Assembly: GCA_022819745.1 (NCBI GenBank)
Contig: JAJEGS010000039.1
Span: 496,001-560,000 of the forward strand
Direction: 5' to 3'
Origin: Candidatus Latescibacterota bacterium
Lineage (GTDB): Bacteria > Latescibacterota > UBA2968 > UBA8231
DNA: 64,000 bases
Of the stretch, positions 1 to 7,826 are shown one piece after another. The notes under the pieces are model-generated. The model was given only the letters and a program-made list of their open reading frames with translations. It did not search any database and was not told the origin of the DNA. The translations under genes were made by a program, and so were the position numbers. Each line of letters starts with the position of its first letter. Positions within the stretch are counted from its first letter, which is position 1.

Positions 1-60
1 TCCGAAATGGCGGCGATTCTCGGCGGCAACATGGAACGGCTCTTGGGGGCGGGGTGGTAG
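1..60 (+). CDS. C-terminal end of an amidohydrolase-like protein (partial)
   Basis: The first 60 bases read in frame 1 as the last 19 codons of a protein ending in ILGGNMERLLGAGW before a TAG stop. This ILGGN-x-x-R-LL ending is the usual last helix of metal-dependent amidohydrolases of the amidohydrolase-2 type. The amidohydrolases at 26.1-27.6 kb end in comparable GNLERILGG and GENARSLLRL motifs. The rest of the gene lies upstream of the window, so active-site residues cannot be checked. Confidence 0.6.
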   Translation, partial: SEMAAILGGNMERLLGAGW

Positions 61-130
61 CCTACCCCAGCACAACTATCTTACCTTAGTCGCTGACGAT
101 ATGCCAAACAAGCCTCGCGGAGGAGACTAT

Positions 131-188
131 GTGCATGTTATTTGACAAATAACATATATTCCGTGCATGTTATTTACTAAATAAACAT
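131..188. promoter_or_regulatory. Perfect palindrome plus direct repeat, candidate operator of the downstream ATPase gene
   Basis: Positions 135-155 form a perfect inverted repeat with 10-base arms (ATGTTATTTG and CAAATAACAT) around a single central A. A second, imperfect version lies at 167-188. The 13-base string GTGCATGTTATTT starts both copies, at 131 and 163, 32 bases apart, close to three helical turns. The block ends about 18 bases before the TTG start at 207. It is AT-rich in otherwise GC-rich DNA, which fits a dimer-binding operator overlapping the promoter. Binding by any regulator is inference. Confidence 0.55.
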
Positions 189-206
189 CACAGAAAGAGG
201 TTTAGT

Positions 207-1667
207 TTGGCTGTTTGGCCCCCGCGCTTCTCCGACTTTGAGCACGTCTTTACCGAACAAAACCCGTGGCAGAGCCAAGGAGCCGTACCACCATCGCTGG
301 CCCCTCCGGTGGAACGGCCGCTAGCTCAGTTGCTGTGGCAGCGGCTCCTGCGCGACGAGCTGTCGCGCTACCAACTCGTGCTCGGACCGCGCCGGGTGGG
401 CAAGACTACTGTGCTCTATCAGACCGTCCGCCACCTTCTAAAGCACGTCGAGCCGCAGCAAGTCTGGTGGTTGCGCATGGATCACCCTCTCCTCCTGCAG
501 ATGCCGCTCGGCACCCTCGTACGTGCGGTATTGGACGCGAGTGCTGCCACCACCGACCGCCCTACTTACCTGATGCTCGACGAACTCGTGTACGCGGCCG
601 ACTGGGATCTATGGCTAAAGACCTTCTACGATGAACGGTGGCCGGTGCGGATTGCAGCAACGTCGAGTGCTACCGCCGCCCTGCGAGAGCGCCGGGTCGA
701 GAGCGGAGTAGGGCGCTGGGAGGAACAGTACCTGATGCCCTACTTGTTCGACGAATTCCTTCACCTGATAGAGCAGCAACACGAGATCGCCGTCGCGCAC
801 ACACTCGGCCAAACTCTGCACACCTTGCCCCCCGGTCGGCCGGCTAATGCAGCACTTAGCCGGTGGCGTCGCGCCTTCCTGTTCATCGGCGGCTTCCCCG
901 AACTGCTCGTCCGCCAGTACCGCGACGAACAGCCGGACGAATCGAATCTGCTGCTAGCGTCGCAACAGGTTCTCCGCAGTGACGCCGTAGAGCGAGCCAT
1001 TTACAAAGACATCCCCCAGTCATTTGGGGTGAATAACCCGATGATGCTAGAGCGCATTCTGTACGTGCTAGCTGGGCAGATCGCCGGTCTCCTGTCGCCG
1101 TCGAACATCGGGGCCGATCTCGGCCTGTCTCAGCCGACTTTCGACCGCTATCTCTCATATCTAAAGCGGGCCTTTCTCGTCTTCACCCTGTCGAACTACT
1201 CCGGGCACGAGATTAGTGTCCAACGTCGGGGCCGCAAGCTGTACTTCGTCGATGGGGCGGTTCGCAACGCCGCCCTGCAACGCGGCCTCGCCCCGCTCGA
1301 CGATCCCGGGGAGATGGGCACTCTCATCGAAAACCTCGCAGCGGCGTCGCTCCACACCTTGAGCGTTCACGCTGGCCTTCGGCTCCACCACTGGCGCGAC
1401 GGCACCCGCGAGGTGGACCTAATTTTGGAGGATCCGCACCAACCGCTGGCCTTTGAGATCGGCACTTCGATCCATCATTCTCGTTCGGGTCTCCTCGCCT
1501 TGATAGAACGGTACGAGCACTTCCGCGGCCACTGCTATCTCGTCTCACCACAAGCTATGGTCCGCCAGCCCGATGCCACCGGAATGGGGACCCTCCCACT
1601 CGACACCTTCCTGCTCGCCGTTGGCGCTCAAGCTCATCAAGCCCTCGCCGACCGCCTGCGGGGCTGA
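207..1667 (+). CDS. ATP-binding protein, AAA_14 ATPase with C-terminal DUF4143 nuclease-like domain
   Basis: This 486-residue protein has a Walker A motif GPRRVGKTT at about residues 60-68, a Walker B stretch YLMLDEL at 121-127 and a TSSATA sensor-like segment near 150. A helical winged region follows. A C-terminal region at about 400-425 carries REVDLILE and LAFEIG, the acidic pattern of PD-(D/E)XK nuclease folds. This is the standard build of the AAA_14/DUF4143 family, whose cellular role is not settled; members are scattered in genomes like accessory or toxin-type genes. The start is TTG at 207 with AGAGG about 6 bases upstream. The gene stands alone, follows a palindromic operator, and may be self-regulated. 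Confidence 0.85.
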   Translation: MAVWPPRFSDFEHVFTEQNPWQSQGAVPPSLAPPVERPLAQLLWQRLLRDELSRYQLVLGPRRVGKTTVLYQTVRHLLKHVEPQQVWWLRMDHPLLLQMPLGTLVRAVLDASAATTDRPTYLMLDELVYAADWDLWLKTFYDERWPVRIAATSSATAALRERRVESGVGRWEEQYLMPYLFDEFLHLIEQQHEIAVAHTLGQTLHTLPPGRPANAALSRWRRAFLFIGGFPELLVRQYRDEQPDESNLLLASQQVLRSDAVERAIYKDIPQSFGVNNPMMLERILYVLAGQIAGLLSPSNIGADLGLSQPTFDRYLSYLKRAFLVFTLSNYSGHEISVQRRGRKLYFVDGAVRNAALQRGLAPLDDPGEMGTLIENLAAASLHTLSVHAGLRLHHWRDGTREVDLILEDPHQPLAFEIGTSIHHSRSGLLALIERYEHFRGHCYLVSPQAMVRQPDATGMGTLPLDTFLLAVGAQAHQALADRLRG

Positions 1668-1729
1668 GCAGCCAGAGCAATGTCTTCAATATGCCTCTGT
1701 CGGCGTTGGCTGGCATGACCTCGGGCAGG

Positions 1730-1769
1730 CTTCGACAAGCTCAGCCTGCGGCCCCTGAGCCTGTCGAAG
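1730..1769. repeat. Intergenic hairpin repeat (CTTCGACAAGCTCAG type)
   Basis: CTTCGACAAGCTCAG at 1730-1744 is mirrored by CTGAGCCTGTCGAAG at 1755-1769 with one mismatch and a 10-base loop. It lies between convergent genes, in the 1668-1812 gap. There is no T-tract on either side, so it looks like a dispersed palindromic repeat more than an intrinsic terminator. Related CTTCGGCTGAGCTCAG repeats occur at 6.6 and 10.25 kb. Confidence 0.6.
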
Positions 1770-1812
1770 GGGCCACAAGTCGCAGATGCTACATAAAGCT
1801 GCGTAACAGCAG

Positions 1813-3780
1813 TTATTTCAACAGCGTCAGCGTCCGACTCTCTTGGTAATTGCCCGCGGTAAACTGGTATATATAGGTGCCGCTGGCCACGGCTCGGCCA
1901 CGATCATCGCGCCCGTCCCACTGCACCTCGTAGCGTCCCGCTGCCAACCGATCCTGTACCAAATCGCGGATCTTCTGTCCGGCGGCATTGTAAACGGTCA
2001 GTTCCACTAACCCTTCACTGCCCACCTCATAGGCGATAGTCGTGTTAGAGTTGAAGGGGTTGGGATAATTCTGCGCCAGCGCGTACCCTGCGGGAATACT
2101 ACCGCCCTCTTCCACCACGGTCGTGACCGAACTACTGGGCAGGGTAATCTCCCACAAACCGCGACCGCCACTCCACTCGATCACGTAGATTTTGTTGCCG
2201 ATGATCTCGGCGTCAATAGGGCCGCTGAAACCCTCGACGATCCGGGTCATGCGCGCCTGATAGTTATCTCCCACCTTCTCCAAGTCCATGTGGATGAGGT
2301 CCTCGTCCGGATCGTCGAAGGGGTTGATCAGGTTGCAGCAGTCCCCGCCGATGCGCAACACAAAGCCGTCGCCGCGAAACTCGGGTGCTAGGGCCTCTTC
2401 TACGTCAAATACCAACCCCAACGGCGAACTATGCGGCGTAAGCGTATAGGCTGCTCCGCCCTCGTCGCTGGCGTCGCGCACCTCGCCCGTGATCGGGTCG
2501 CGGTAGCGGTCGGCGTCGGGCCCTAGATTGAGGACCGGATCGGCAAAACGGTCCACGGGCGGGGGCGGGTAGGTCGGATCGTTGTAAAATAAGCCGCGAT
2601 CCCTAGCGTCCGAGCGGGTCATCAGGAGCAGGTCCGCAGCCGGGTCGTAGTCGGGGAAGCGCTGGGCTGTGTCCATTGCCCCCATGCGCCAAGGGAAGCC
2701 ATAGTGCAACCCCTGCCGCACCCAGCAGATTTCGTCGGCCATATCGCTGTCTGGGCCATTGTCCGCGGCAAACAGATCGCCGTTGGCGGCAAAGGCCATG
2801 TCAAAGGCATTGCGAAATCCATCGGCGTACAAGTAGCCCGAAGCCTGCAGCGCCTCCTCAGCGGCCGGAATCAAAAGATCCTCGCCATCCGCCGGCACCC
2901 GCAAAATGGCCGACGACAGAGGCAACTCGCGCGCCCCGGCAAAAGCCCCTTCCTCGGACAGCTCGCCGTGGTCGGTACGAGATCCCGAATTGATGTACAC
3001 AAAGCGATCGTCCGGGCTGAGGACAATGGCCGGATGGGGATGGTTCTTGGTGCCGGGAGGAATGCGCTCAGTGCGGACCACTGTAGTCCACTCAATGGCA
3101 TCTCCGTCGCGCACCCCACGCACCACATTGATGACCGTGTTGCCGCTGTTGCCGCCGATATAAAACGTGCCGTCCGCCGCAATATCAAAGCCCTGGGTAT
3201 CGTTGAGCTTGTGGTCCGCAGAAGTAGCAATCCGCTCTTCGCCCGAGGCATTGGCCGCCTCCACGTCGAGCACCACGTACAGGACACCCTCGGCGTCGAA
3301 GTAGATAGCCTGGGGGAAAGCGATGCCATAGTCGGCTAGATTGGCTACTTCTTTGTTCGGTGGGGTAATGATGCGGTTGTTGCGCGTATCGAGGACGTGG
3401 ATTTGATCTTCGACCGGGTCGGTCGCCCGGGTTGCAGCCGCCGCGGCCGCCGCGCGGATTTCGTCGATGGGCACTCCTGCGGGCACCCCCTCCTCGGGAC
3501 GGAACTGGGTCCAAGTCCACGCTCCCTCGGCGTCGCGCACCCCTCGGGCAATGGTCTCGCCGACGCGCTCAGCCTCACCCTTGATCTGAATGCGATAAAT
3601 AGTCCCCGTAGCCGTGAGGGTGTACAGGGTGTTGTCGCGCGGGTCCTTGGCAATGCGCATGGTCCGCCGGCTCACATCGAGCAAGTGGCGAACTTGAACA
3701 TCGTCGCGCAGAGGCCGGGGATCGGCACCGACGGCATTTAAAGTCCAGCCGATTAGGATTATTCCGATAATTTTTCTCAA
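1813..3780 (-). CDS. Secreted glucose/sorbosone dehydrogenase-like beta-propeller with FlgD-type C-terminal sorting domain
   Basis: The 655-residue product starts with a signal peptide (cleavage near residue 19, after AVGA). The central region has NHL/PQQ sugar dehydrogenase features: YADGFRNAFDMAF, AADNGPDSDMADEICWVRQG and GLHYGFPWRMG, typical of glucose/sorbosone dehydrogenase-type propellers. The last ~85 residues contain AQNYPNPFNSNTTI, a WDGRDDRG turn and SGTYIYQF, a FlgD-like Ig domain used as a type IX-like sorting tail. It is the third gene of a minus-strand operon with the cytochrome and enolase-superfamily genes. GAGGAG lies about 9 bases before the ATG. An extracellular sugar oxidation role passing electrons to the neighbouring cytochrome is plausible but inferred. 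Confidence 0.75.
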   Translation of the reverse strand: MRKIIGIILIGWTLNAVGADPRPLRDDVQVRHLLDVSRRTMRIAKDPRDNTLYTLTATGTIYRIQIKGEAERVGETIARGVRDAEGAWTWTQFRPEEGVPAGVPIDEIRAAAAAAATRATDPVEDQIHVLDTRNNRIITPPNKEVANLADYGIAFPQAIYFDAEGVLYVVLDVEAANASGEERIATSADHKLNDTQGFDIAADGTFYIGGNSGNTVINVVRGVRDGDAIEWTTVVRTERIPPGTKNHPHPAIVLSPDDRFVYINSGSRTDHGELSEEGAFAGARELPLSSAILRVPADGEDLLIPAAEEALQASGYLYADGFRNAFDMAFAANGDLFAADNGPDSDMADEICWVRQGLHYGFPWRMGAMDTAQRFPDYDPAADLLLMTRSDARDRGLFYNDPTYPPPPVDRFADPVLNLGPDADRYRDPITGEVRDASDEGGAAYTLTPHSSPLGLVFDVEEALAPEFRGDGFVLRIGGDCCNLINPFDDPDEDLIHMDLEKVGDNYQARMTRIVEGFSGPIDAEIIGNKIYVIEWSGGRGLWEITLPSSSVTTVVEEGGSIPAGYALAQNYPNPFNSNTTIAYEVGSEGLVELTVYNAAGQKIRDLVQDRLAAGRYEVQWDGRDDRGRAVASGTYIYQFTAGNYQESRTLTLLK

Positions 3781-3815
3781 TGTGAACGCTCCTCACAGAT
3801 GAAATGAATTGAATT

Positions 3816-5207
3816 CTAGCGCACCAGTATCAACTGCCGGGCTACCGAGTAGTCCCCCATTCGCAAGCGATAGAGGTACGTGCCGCTGGCGGCCAAGTCG
3901 CCATCTTCTGTCCTACCATCCCAGCGCACCGTATAAGACCCCGGTGCCTGCTCGGCCTGTACTAAGGTGCGCACTTTCTGGCCCACCGCATCGTATAGGG
4001 CCAGTTCCACTGGGCCGGTCGCCCCAACCCGATAGACGATGGTGGTATGGGCATTGAAGGGATTGGGGAAGTTCTGCGCTAAGCTAGCCTCTTCTGGTAC
4101 AGTCGCCAGTCCTTGTACGGCAGTAGGTTGATCCATACTGGCGATCCAACGGCGGATCAGATCGCTACCTTCCCAATCAACTACGGTGGAGGCCACCGGC
4201 GGCATGCGATTGGAGGAAAAGGTGAGCAGGCGCAAGTACAGGGTGGAGTTATCGGGGTCGCCTGGGGTGATGATAAACCCTTCTTCAGTACCCAGAGCAC
4301 CCAAGGATGGCACCCAGTTTAGGGTATTGGTTTCCTCTAAGGGGATGTCGTACCGCAGGTCGATGGTCGAGCGGCTGACTACATTGGGGCGATGGCAGTG
4401 AGCACAGTTAGCCGCCAGATAGGAGCGGCTGCGGTCGGCCAGCGACAGACTTTCATCGGTGGGGTCGGCCCACTGGGGGAAGCCGTCGTAATTCTCGCCG
4501 ATATCCTCAGTGAACAAACCAATGTGGTTTAGGGTGCGCAATTGGTTATCTACAATGCCGCCGTAGTCGTACGAGCGATTCATCTGGGCCGTATTGAGCC
4601 CCAAGACATAGCCAGCCGGTCCGGTGTGGCACAAGGCGCAATCTTCGGGTCCGGGATAGAAATGCACGTATTCGCGGAAGCCGTCTTCGGCTTCTGGGTC
4701 GGCGATGAGATAGGACTGGGTCGCCGCCTCTTCGAGCAATATCGCATCCCTGCCCTCCAGATCCCACATATAGCTAAAGCCGTCCCATGTATCAGCTTGG
4801 CCGCGCTTGACCAAAAAGCGCGTCTCGACAATATGCCGACTGTCCAAATTACCCTTTTCCAACTCTATGTAGAAATTCTTCACCACCACCGCGTTGGGGG
4901 GAAATTTCCAGATGCCCGAGGCGGAAAACTCAATTTGGCTTTGCCCGGGCAGCGCGATAAAGCGGGTCTTGGCCGTCCCGTCGGACCACAATACCGAATT
5001 GACCCCGTAGAGAATGAGTCCCGCAGCCGGAATCTGGGACCCCACATTGCTAAACAGGCCCGACTCGGAGACGGTCTGGGGCACTCGTCCCGCGACCGGA
5101 GCGATGAGCAAAGAATTGTTCGGCACCCGTTCTTGCAGGCCGTACGGGGCCTGGGCTAGGACGGCCGGGGAAGCCATCAAGGTTAGCAAAACAATGAACA
5201 GTAGCAT
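3816..5207 (-). CDS. Secreted diheme c-type cytochrome (SO2930-like) with FlgD-type C-terminal sorting domain
   Basis: Starting at the ATG at 5207 gives 463 residues with a signal peptide ending near ASPAVLAQA. A longer GTG start at 5270, overlapping the upstream stop codon, would bury that signal, so the internal start is preferred although its ribosome site is weak. Two heme-binding CxxCH motifs are present: CALCH at about residues 190-194 and CAHCH at 268-272. The segments YGVNSVLWSDGTAK and GIWKFPPNAVVVKNF match the SO2930-type diheme cytochrome family. The C-terminus has NFPNPFNAHTTI and WDGRTEDG, a sorting Ig domain. It sits 35 bases upstream of the sugar-dehydrogenase-like gene, and the two could form an extracellular redox pair. 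Confidence 0.75.
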   Translation of the reverse strand: MLLFIVLLTLMASPAVLAQAPYGLQERVPNNSLLIAPVAGRVPQTVSESGLFSNVGSQIPAAGLILYGVNSVLWSDGTAKTRFIALPGQSQIEFSASGIWKFPPNAVVVKNFYIELEKGNLDSRHIVETRFLVKRGQADTWDGFSYMWDLEGRDAILLEEAATQSYLIADPEAEDGFREYVHFYPGPEDCALCHTGPAGYVLGLNTAQMNRSYDYGGIVDNQLRTLNHIGLFTEDIGENYDGFPQWADPTDESLSLADRSRSYLAANCAHCHRPNVVSRSTIDLRYDIPLEETNTLNWVPSLGALGTEEGFIITPGDPDNSTLYLRLLTFSSNRMPPVASTVVDWEGSDLIRRWIASMDQPTAVQGLATVPEEASLAQNFPNPFNAHTTIVYRVGATGPVELALYDAVGQKVRTLVQAEQAPGSYTVRWDGRTEDGDLAASGTYLYRLRMGDYSVARQLILVR

Positions 5208-5266
5208 GACCGTCCGGTTTGGGGAGACTGCAAAAGGACAGGAGTAAAATCGCTTACACCAGTCCC

Positions 5267-6484
5267 TCACTCCAACACCGACCCCTCCTCTTCCACCCGC
5301 CCGTACATGCGCGCAAATTCCTCAGACCCATCGTCGTGCCACACCTCAAAAGACAATCCCCGGATAGTTCCCTCGGCAAAGCCGGTCAACGCATCGATCG
5401 GCGGGATGCTGGCCGTGTAGAGCACGTGCCCATCCGGCAGGCGCAGCCTACCCAAATGTCGGGGAATCTCCGCCGGCCCGCGCTGCGCCAAGCGCGCAAT
5501 GACCGCTTCGTCCACCTCCACTCCGAGACCCGGCTCCTCCGGCACGGGCGAACAGCCTTCGACGATCTCAATGCGTTGCCGGGCCGCGTCCTCCTCGTAC
5601 TGGTCGTCGAGGTTGATCGAGTGGGCCGCCGTCGGCAACACAGCCGCCAAGTGCAGCGCCAACGCCTTGGCCAAGGTGCCCCCAGTTAGCTGCACTACCA
5701 CCTGCATATTGGCTTTGCCATAGGCCAAGCCGCGCACCAACGCGTCGCCAAACCCGCCGCAGTACTCGGCCACGATGTACGCATCGGCCATCCCCTGCAC
5801 GACTTCCTGCAACCCACCCAACGGCGGCACGTGCATGACCAGTGGCACCCCGCATTGGGCGCGGAGCCGCCGCCAGCCTTCTACATCGCTCAGCACCAAG
5901 GGATCCTCGATGTAACCCACTACGGGCGACTTTTCAAGCTGTTTGACGATGGGTAGCACCGTGGCCAAGGTGCGGTTGGAATTGAAGTCGTACTGCATCT
6001 TGAAGCCCGGCGGTGCCACATCCTCTACCGCGCGGTTCTGCTCAAACACGTCGTGGTGCTGGCAAGTGTGCATCTTGAACAGCCGGTAGCCTTGATCGGC
6101 AGCGCGGACGATTTCGCGGCTCAGCTCTTCGGGATCCGCGGGTCGAGTCCAAGCCGCCACGGGCACGCGGTCGCGCACTTTGGGACCCATCAGCTTGTAG
6201 GCCGGCACTTCGAGGTACTGGCCCATCACGTCGTACAAGGCCCCGGCCAAGCCGAGGTGGACTTCGCTGCCCAAAAAGTCAAAGGGACTGCGCCCGATGA
6301 GGCCCTCCACGCTCTGTGCGGGCGGCGGCGTACAGCGGTACTCGCCCCAGCCCACCAAGCCATTGTCGGTTTGCACCTTGAAGAAGGTGCGCTGGTCAAT
6401 GGAGCGGAAGCGCACGGCGTGCTCGGCATTGCGCGCGGCGAGCGGCACGTGCGCTGGAATGATGTCAGCATCGGTGATTTTCAC
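5267..6484 (-). CDS. Mandelate racemase/muconate lactonizing enzyme family protein (enolase superfamily)
   Basis: The 405-residue protein has the capping domain followed by a TIM-barrel region. Probable metal ligands are the Asp in MQYDFNSN and the Glu in GYIEDP. The place of the usual third acidic ligand reads PLVMHVPPLGG, so it may be changed. A late segment with GGTLAKALALHLAA resembles the conserved end of the barrel. Such enzymes abstract an alpha proton from carboxylates such as sugar acids; the substrate here is unknown. The start is GTG at 6484 with AGGAG 7 bases upstream. It is first in an operon with the cytochrome and sugar-dehydrogenase-like genes. Confidence 0.8.
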   Translation of the reverse strand: MKITDADIIPAHVPLAARNAEHAVRFRSIDQRTFFKVQTDNGLVGWGEYRCTPPPAQSVEGLIGRSPFDFLGSEVHLGLAGALYDVMGQYLEVPAYKLMGPKVRDRVPVAAWTRPADPEELSREIVRAADQGYRLFKMHTCQHHDVFEQNRAVEDVAPPGFKMQYDFNSNRTLATVLPIVKQLEKSPVVGYIEDPLVLSDVEGWRRLRAQCGVPLVMHVPPLGGLQEVVQGMADAYIVAEYCGGFGDALVRGLAYGKANMQVVVQLTGGTLAKALALHLAAVLPTAAHSINLDDQYEEDAARQRIEIVEGCSPVPEEPGLGVEVDEAVIARLAQRGPAEIPRHLGRLRLPDGHVLYTASIPPIDALTGFAEGTIRGLSFEVWHDDGSEEFARMYGRVEEEGSVLE

Positions 6485-6596
6485 GGTAGGTCTCCTCGGC
6501 GCGTAAACAAGATTGCGTTGGCAGCAAAAAATTGACGATCCATCGTCGCCGGTCTTAACTTACCCCATCCCACCCCCAATCGCCAAAGACGGTCTA

Positions 6597-6635
6597 ACCT
6601 TCGGCTGAGCTCAGGGCTTCGGCGAGCTCAGTCGA
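6597..6635. repeat. Palindromic dispersed repeat upstream of the deacetylase gene
   Basis: ACCTTCGGCTGAGCTCAGG at 6597-6615 is followed by GGCGAGCTCAGTCGAG, giving overlapping hairpins around CTGAGCTCAG. The first 19 bases recur exactly at 10249-10267 inside a coding region. The repeat ends a few bases before the ATG at 6643 and occupies the ribosome-binding region, where no clear Shine-Dalgarno is seen. Confidence 0.5.
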
Positions 6636-6642
6636 GTCGTCA

Positions 6643-7560
6643 ATGCCCATGCCTTCTTACATATCTGCTTACGACACCGAAGCCGTGTACGCTTGGTGGG
6701 ACACGCCTGCCGGGCCGGGCTACCAAGGCCGGATCAGCTACGAGGGAGAGCGGCTGGACGAGTGCATTGCCGGCGTCCGGGCCGTGGCCCAAGTGCATCT
6801 AGAGCGGCAAGCGCCGGCCTCCTTTTTCATCGTCGCCGAGCTGTTGCAACGCGCCGCGTCCGAATTTCGCGCCATCCTCGACGAGCCCCTTTTTGACATC
6901 CAGTGCCATTCGTTCACCCACAAAGACCTAATCGGTTTAGCCGACGCCGATGACAGTGCCGCCTTACAACGCGAGTTAGTCGATTCCAAAAAACTGATCG
7001 AAGACACCTTTTCCCGCCCAGTGATCGGCTTGACCGCGCCCGGCGGTTACACGCGCGGCTTCATTGGCCAAAAGCGCATCCTGAACGTGATGTGGGAGGC
7101 CGGCTACCGCTATATGCGCACAGTCGGGGCCGGGCCGGACGGAACCATGCCCGCGCCGCTCAACCGGCCCTTCTGGTACGCCCGCGAGGGCTTCCCCGGC
7201 CTCCTCGAAATGCCCTCGCACGCCTGGCACGACAACATCCTCACCGGGCAGCCGGGCAAGGTGCTGTGGCCGCCGCAATTCCCTTGGCCCTATCCGGCGC
7301 ACATGCCCGAAGACGCCCAAGGCGTGTACGACGCCTACGCCCCGGGCATCGACTACGTGCAACAAGCAAACCTGCCCTATTACTTGCCCATCTTCCACCC
7401 TTGGTCCGTCTATCGCATCGACCGCCGCGCGCAACAACTCGACCTCCTCTTGCGCCACGCGCAAACGGAAAACCTCCCCCTCGTCTCCTGCACCCAACAG
7501 TACGAACACGCTCTAGCCCATAAATCCCAAATCCCCGACGCCTCACCAGACGATCTGTAA
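6643..7560 (+). CDS. Polysaccharide deacetylase family protein (NodB-like)
   Basis: The 305-residue cytoplasmic-looking protein carries the NodB fold markers: an early Asp (YDTE, residue 11) and an H-x3-H pair in CHSFTH (His89, His93) that would bind zinc with the Asp. A later TAPGGYTRGF segment matches the R-P-P/G-G motif region. The closing part has a conserved HPWSVYRID and a late LPLVSC. Members deacetylate N-acetylated sugars or act on allantoin-like amides; no signal peptide is seen, so a cytosolic small-molecule substrate is possible. It is divergent from the enolase-superfamily operon. Confidence 0.8.
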   Translation: MPMPSYISAYDTEAVYAWWDTPAGPGYQGRISYEGERLDECIAGVRAVAQVHLERQAPASFFIVAELLQRAASEFRAILDEPLFDIQCHSFTHKDLIGLADADDSAALQRELVDSKKLIEDTFSRPVIGLTAPGGYTRGFIGQKRILNVMWEAGYRYMRTVGAGPDGTMPAPLNRPFWYAREGFPGLLEMPSHAWHDNILTGQPGKVLWPPQFPWPYPAHMPEDAQGVYDAYAPGIDYVQQANLPYYLPIFHPWSVYRIDRRAQQLDLLLRHAQTENLPLVSCTQQYEHALAHKSQIPDASPDDL

Positions 7561-7826
7561 CAAGTACGGGCTACGTATTTTTAGGTCGCTTAACCCGAAC
7601 TCACGTTCCTTTACAACGGGATTCGAGACGCAACAGGCCCAACCGGAACGAATTACACCTTTTGAAAAAAATCACTAAAAAATCACTTTAATTTCCGATA
7701 AACTCACTTGTGTCTCACTTGTTCGTCTTATTCAAGAACATTAATTTCCATATAGGCTCAAGTAGTGCTGCCGAATGCACGTTTAAGACTTTTTCTTGGG
7801 CGCATAGTCCAAAGGGAATGACATTA

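Noticed and set aside
2704..3339. Plus-strand open frame of 211 codons opposite the sugar-dehydrogenase-like gene
   Set aside because: Antisense shadow of a GC-rich gene: no family motifs, and the minus-strand frame has a signal peptide, domain motifs and a sorting tail.
4542..5159. Plus-strand frame of 205 codons opposite the cytochrome gene
   Set aside because: The opposite strand carries two CxxCH motifs and conserved domains; this frame is an antisense shadow.
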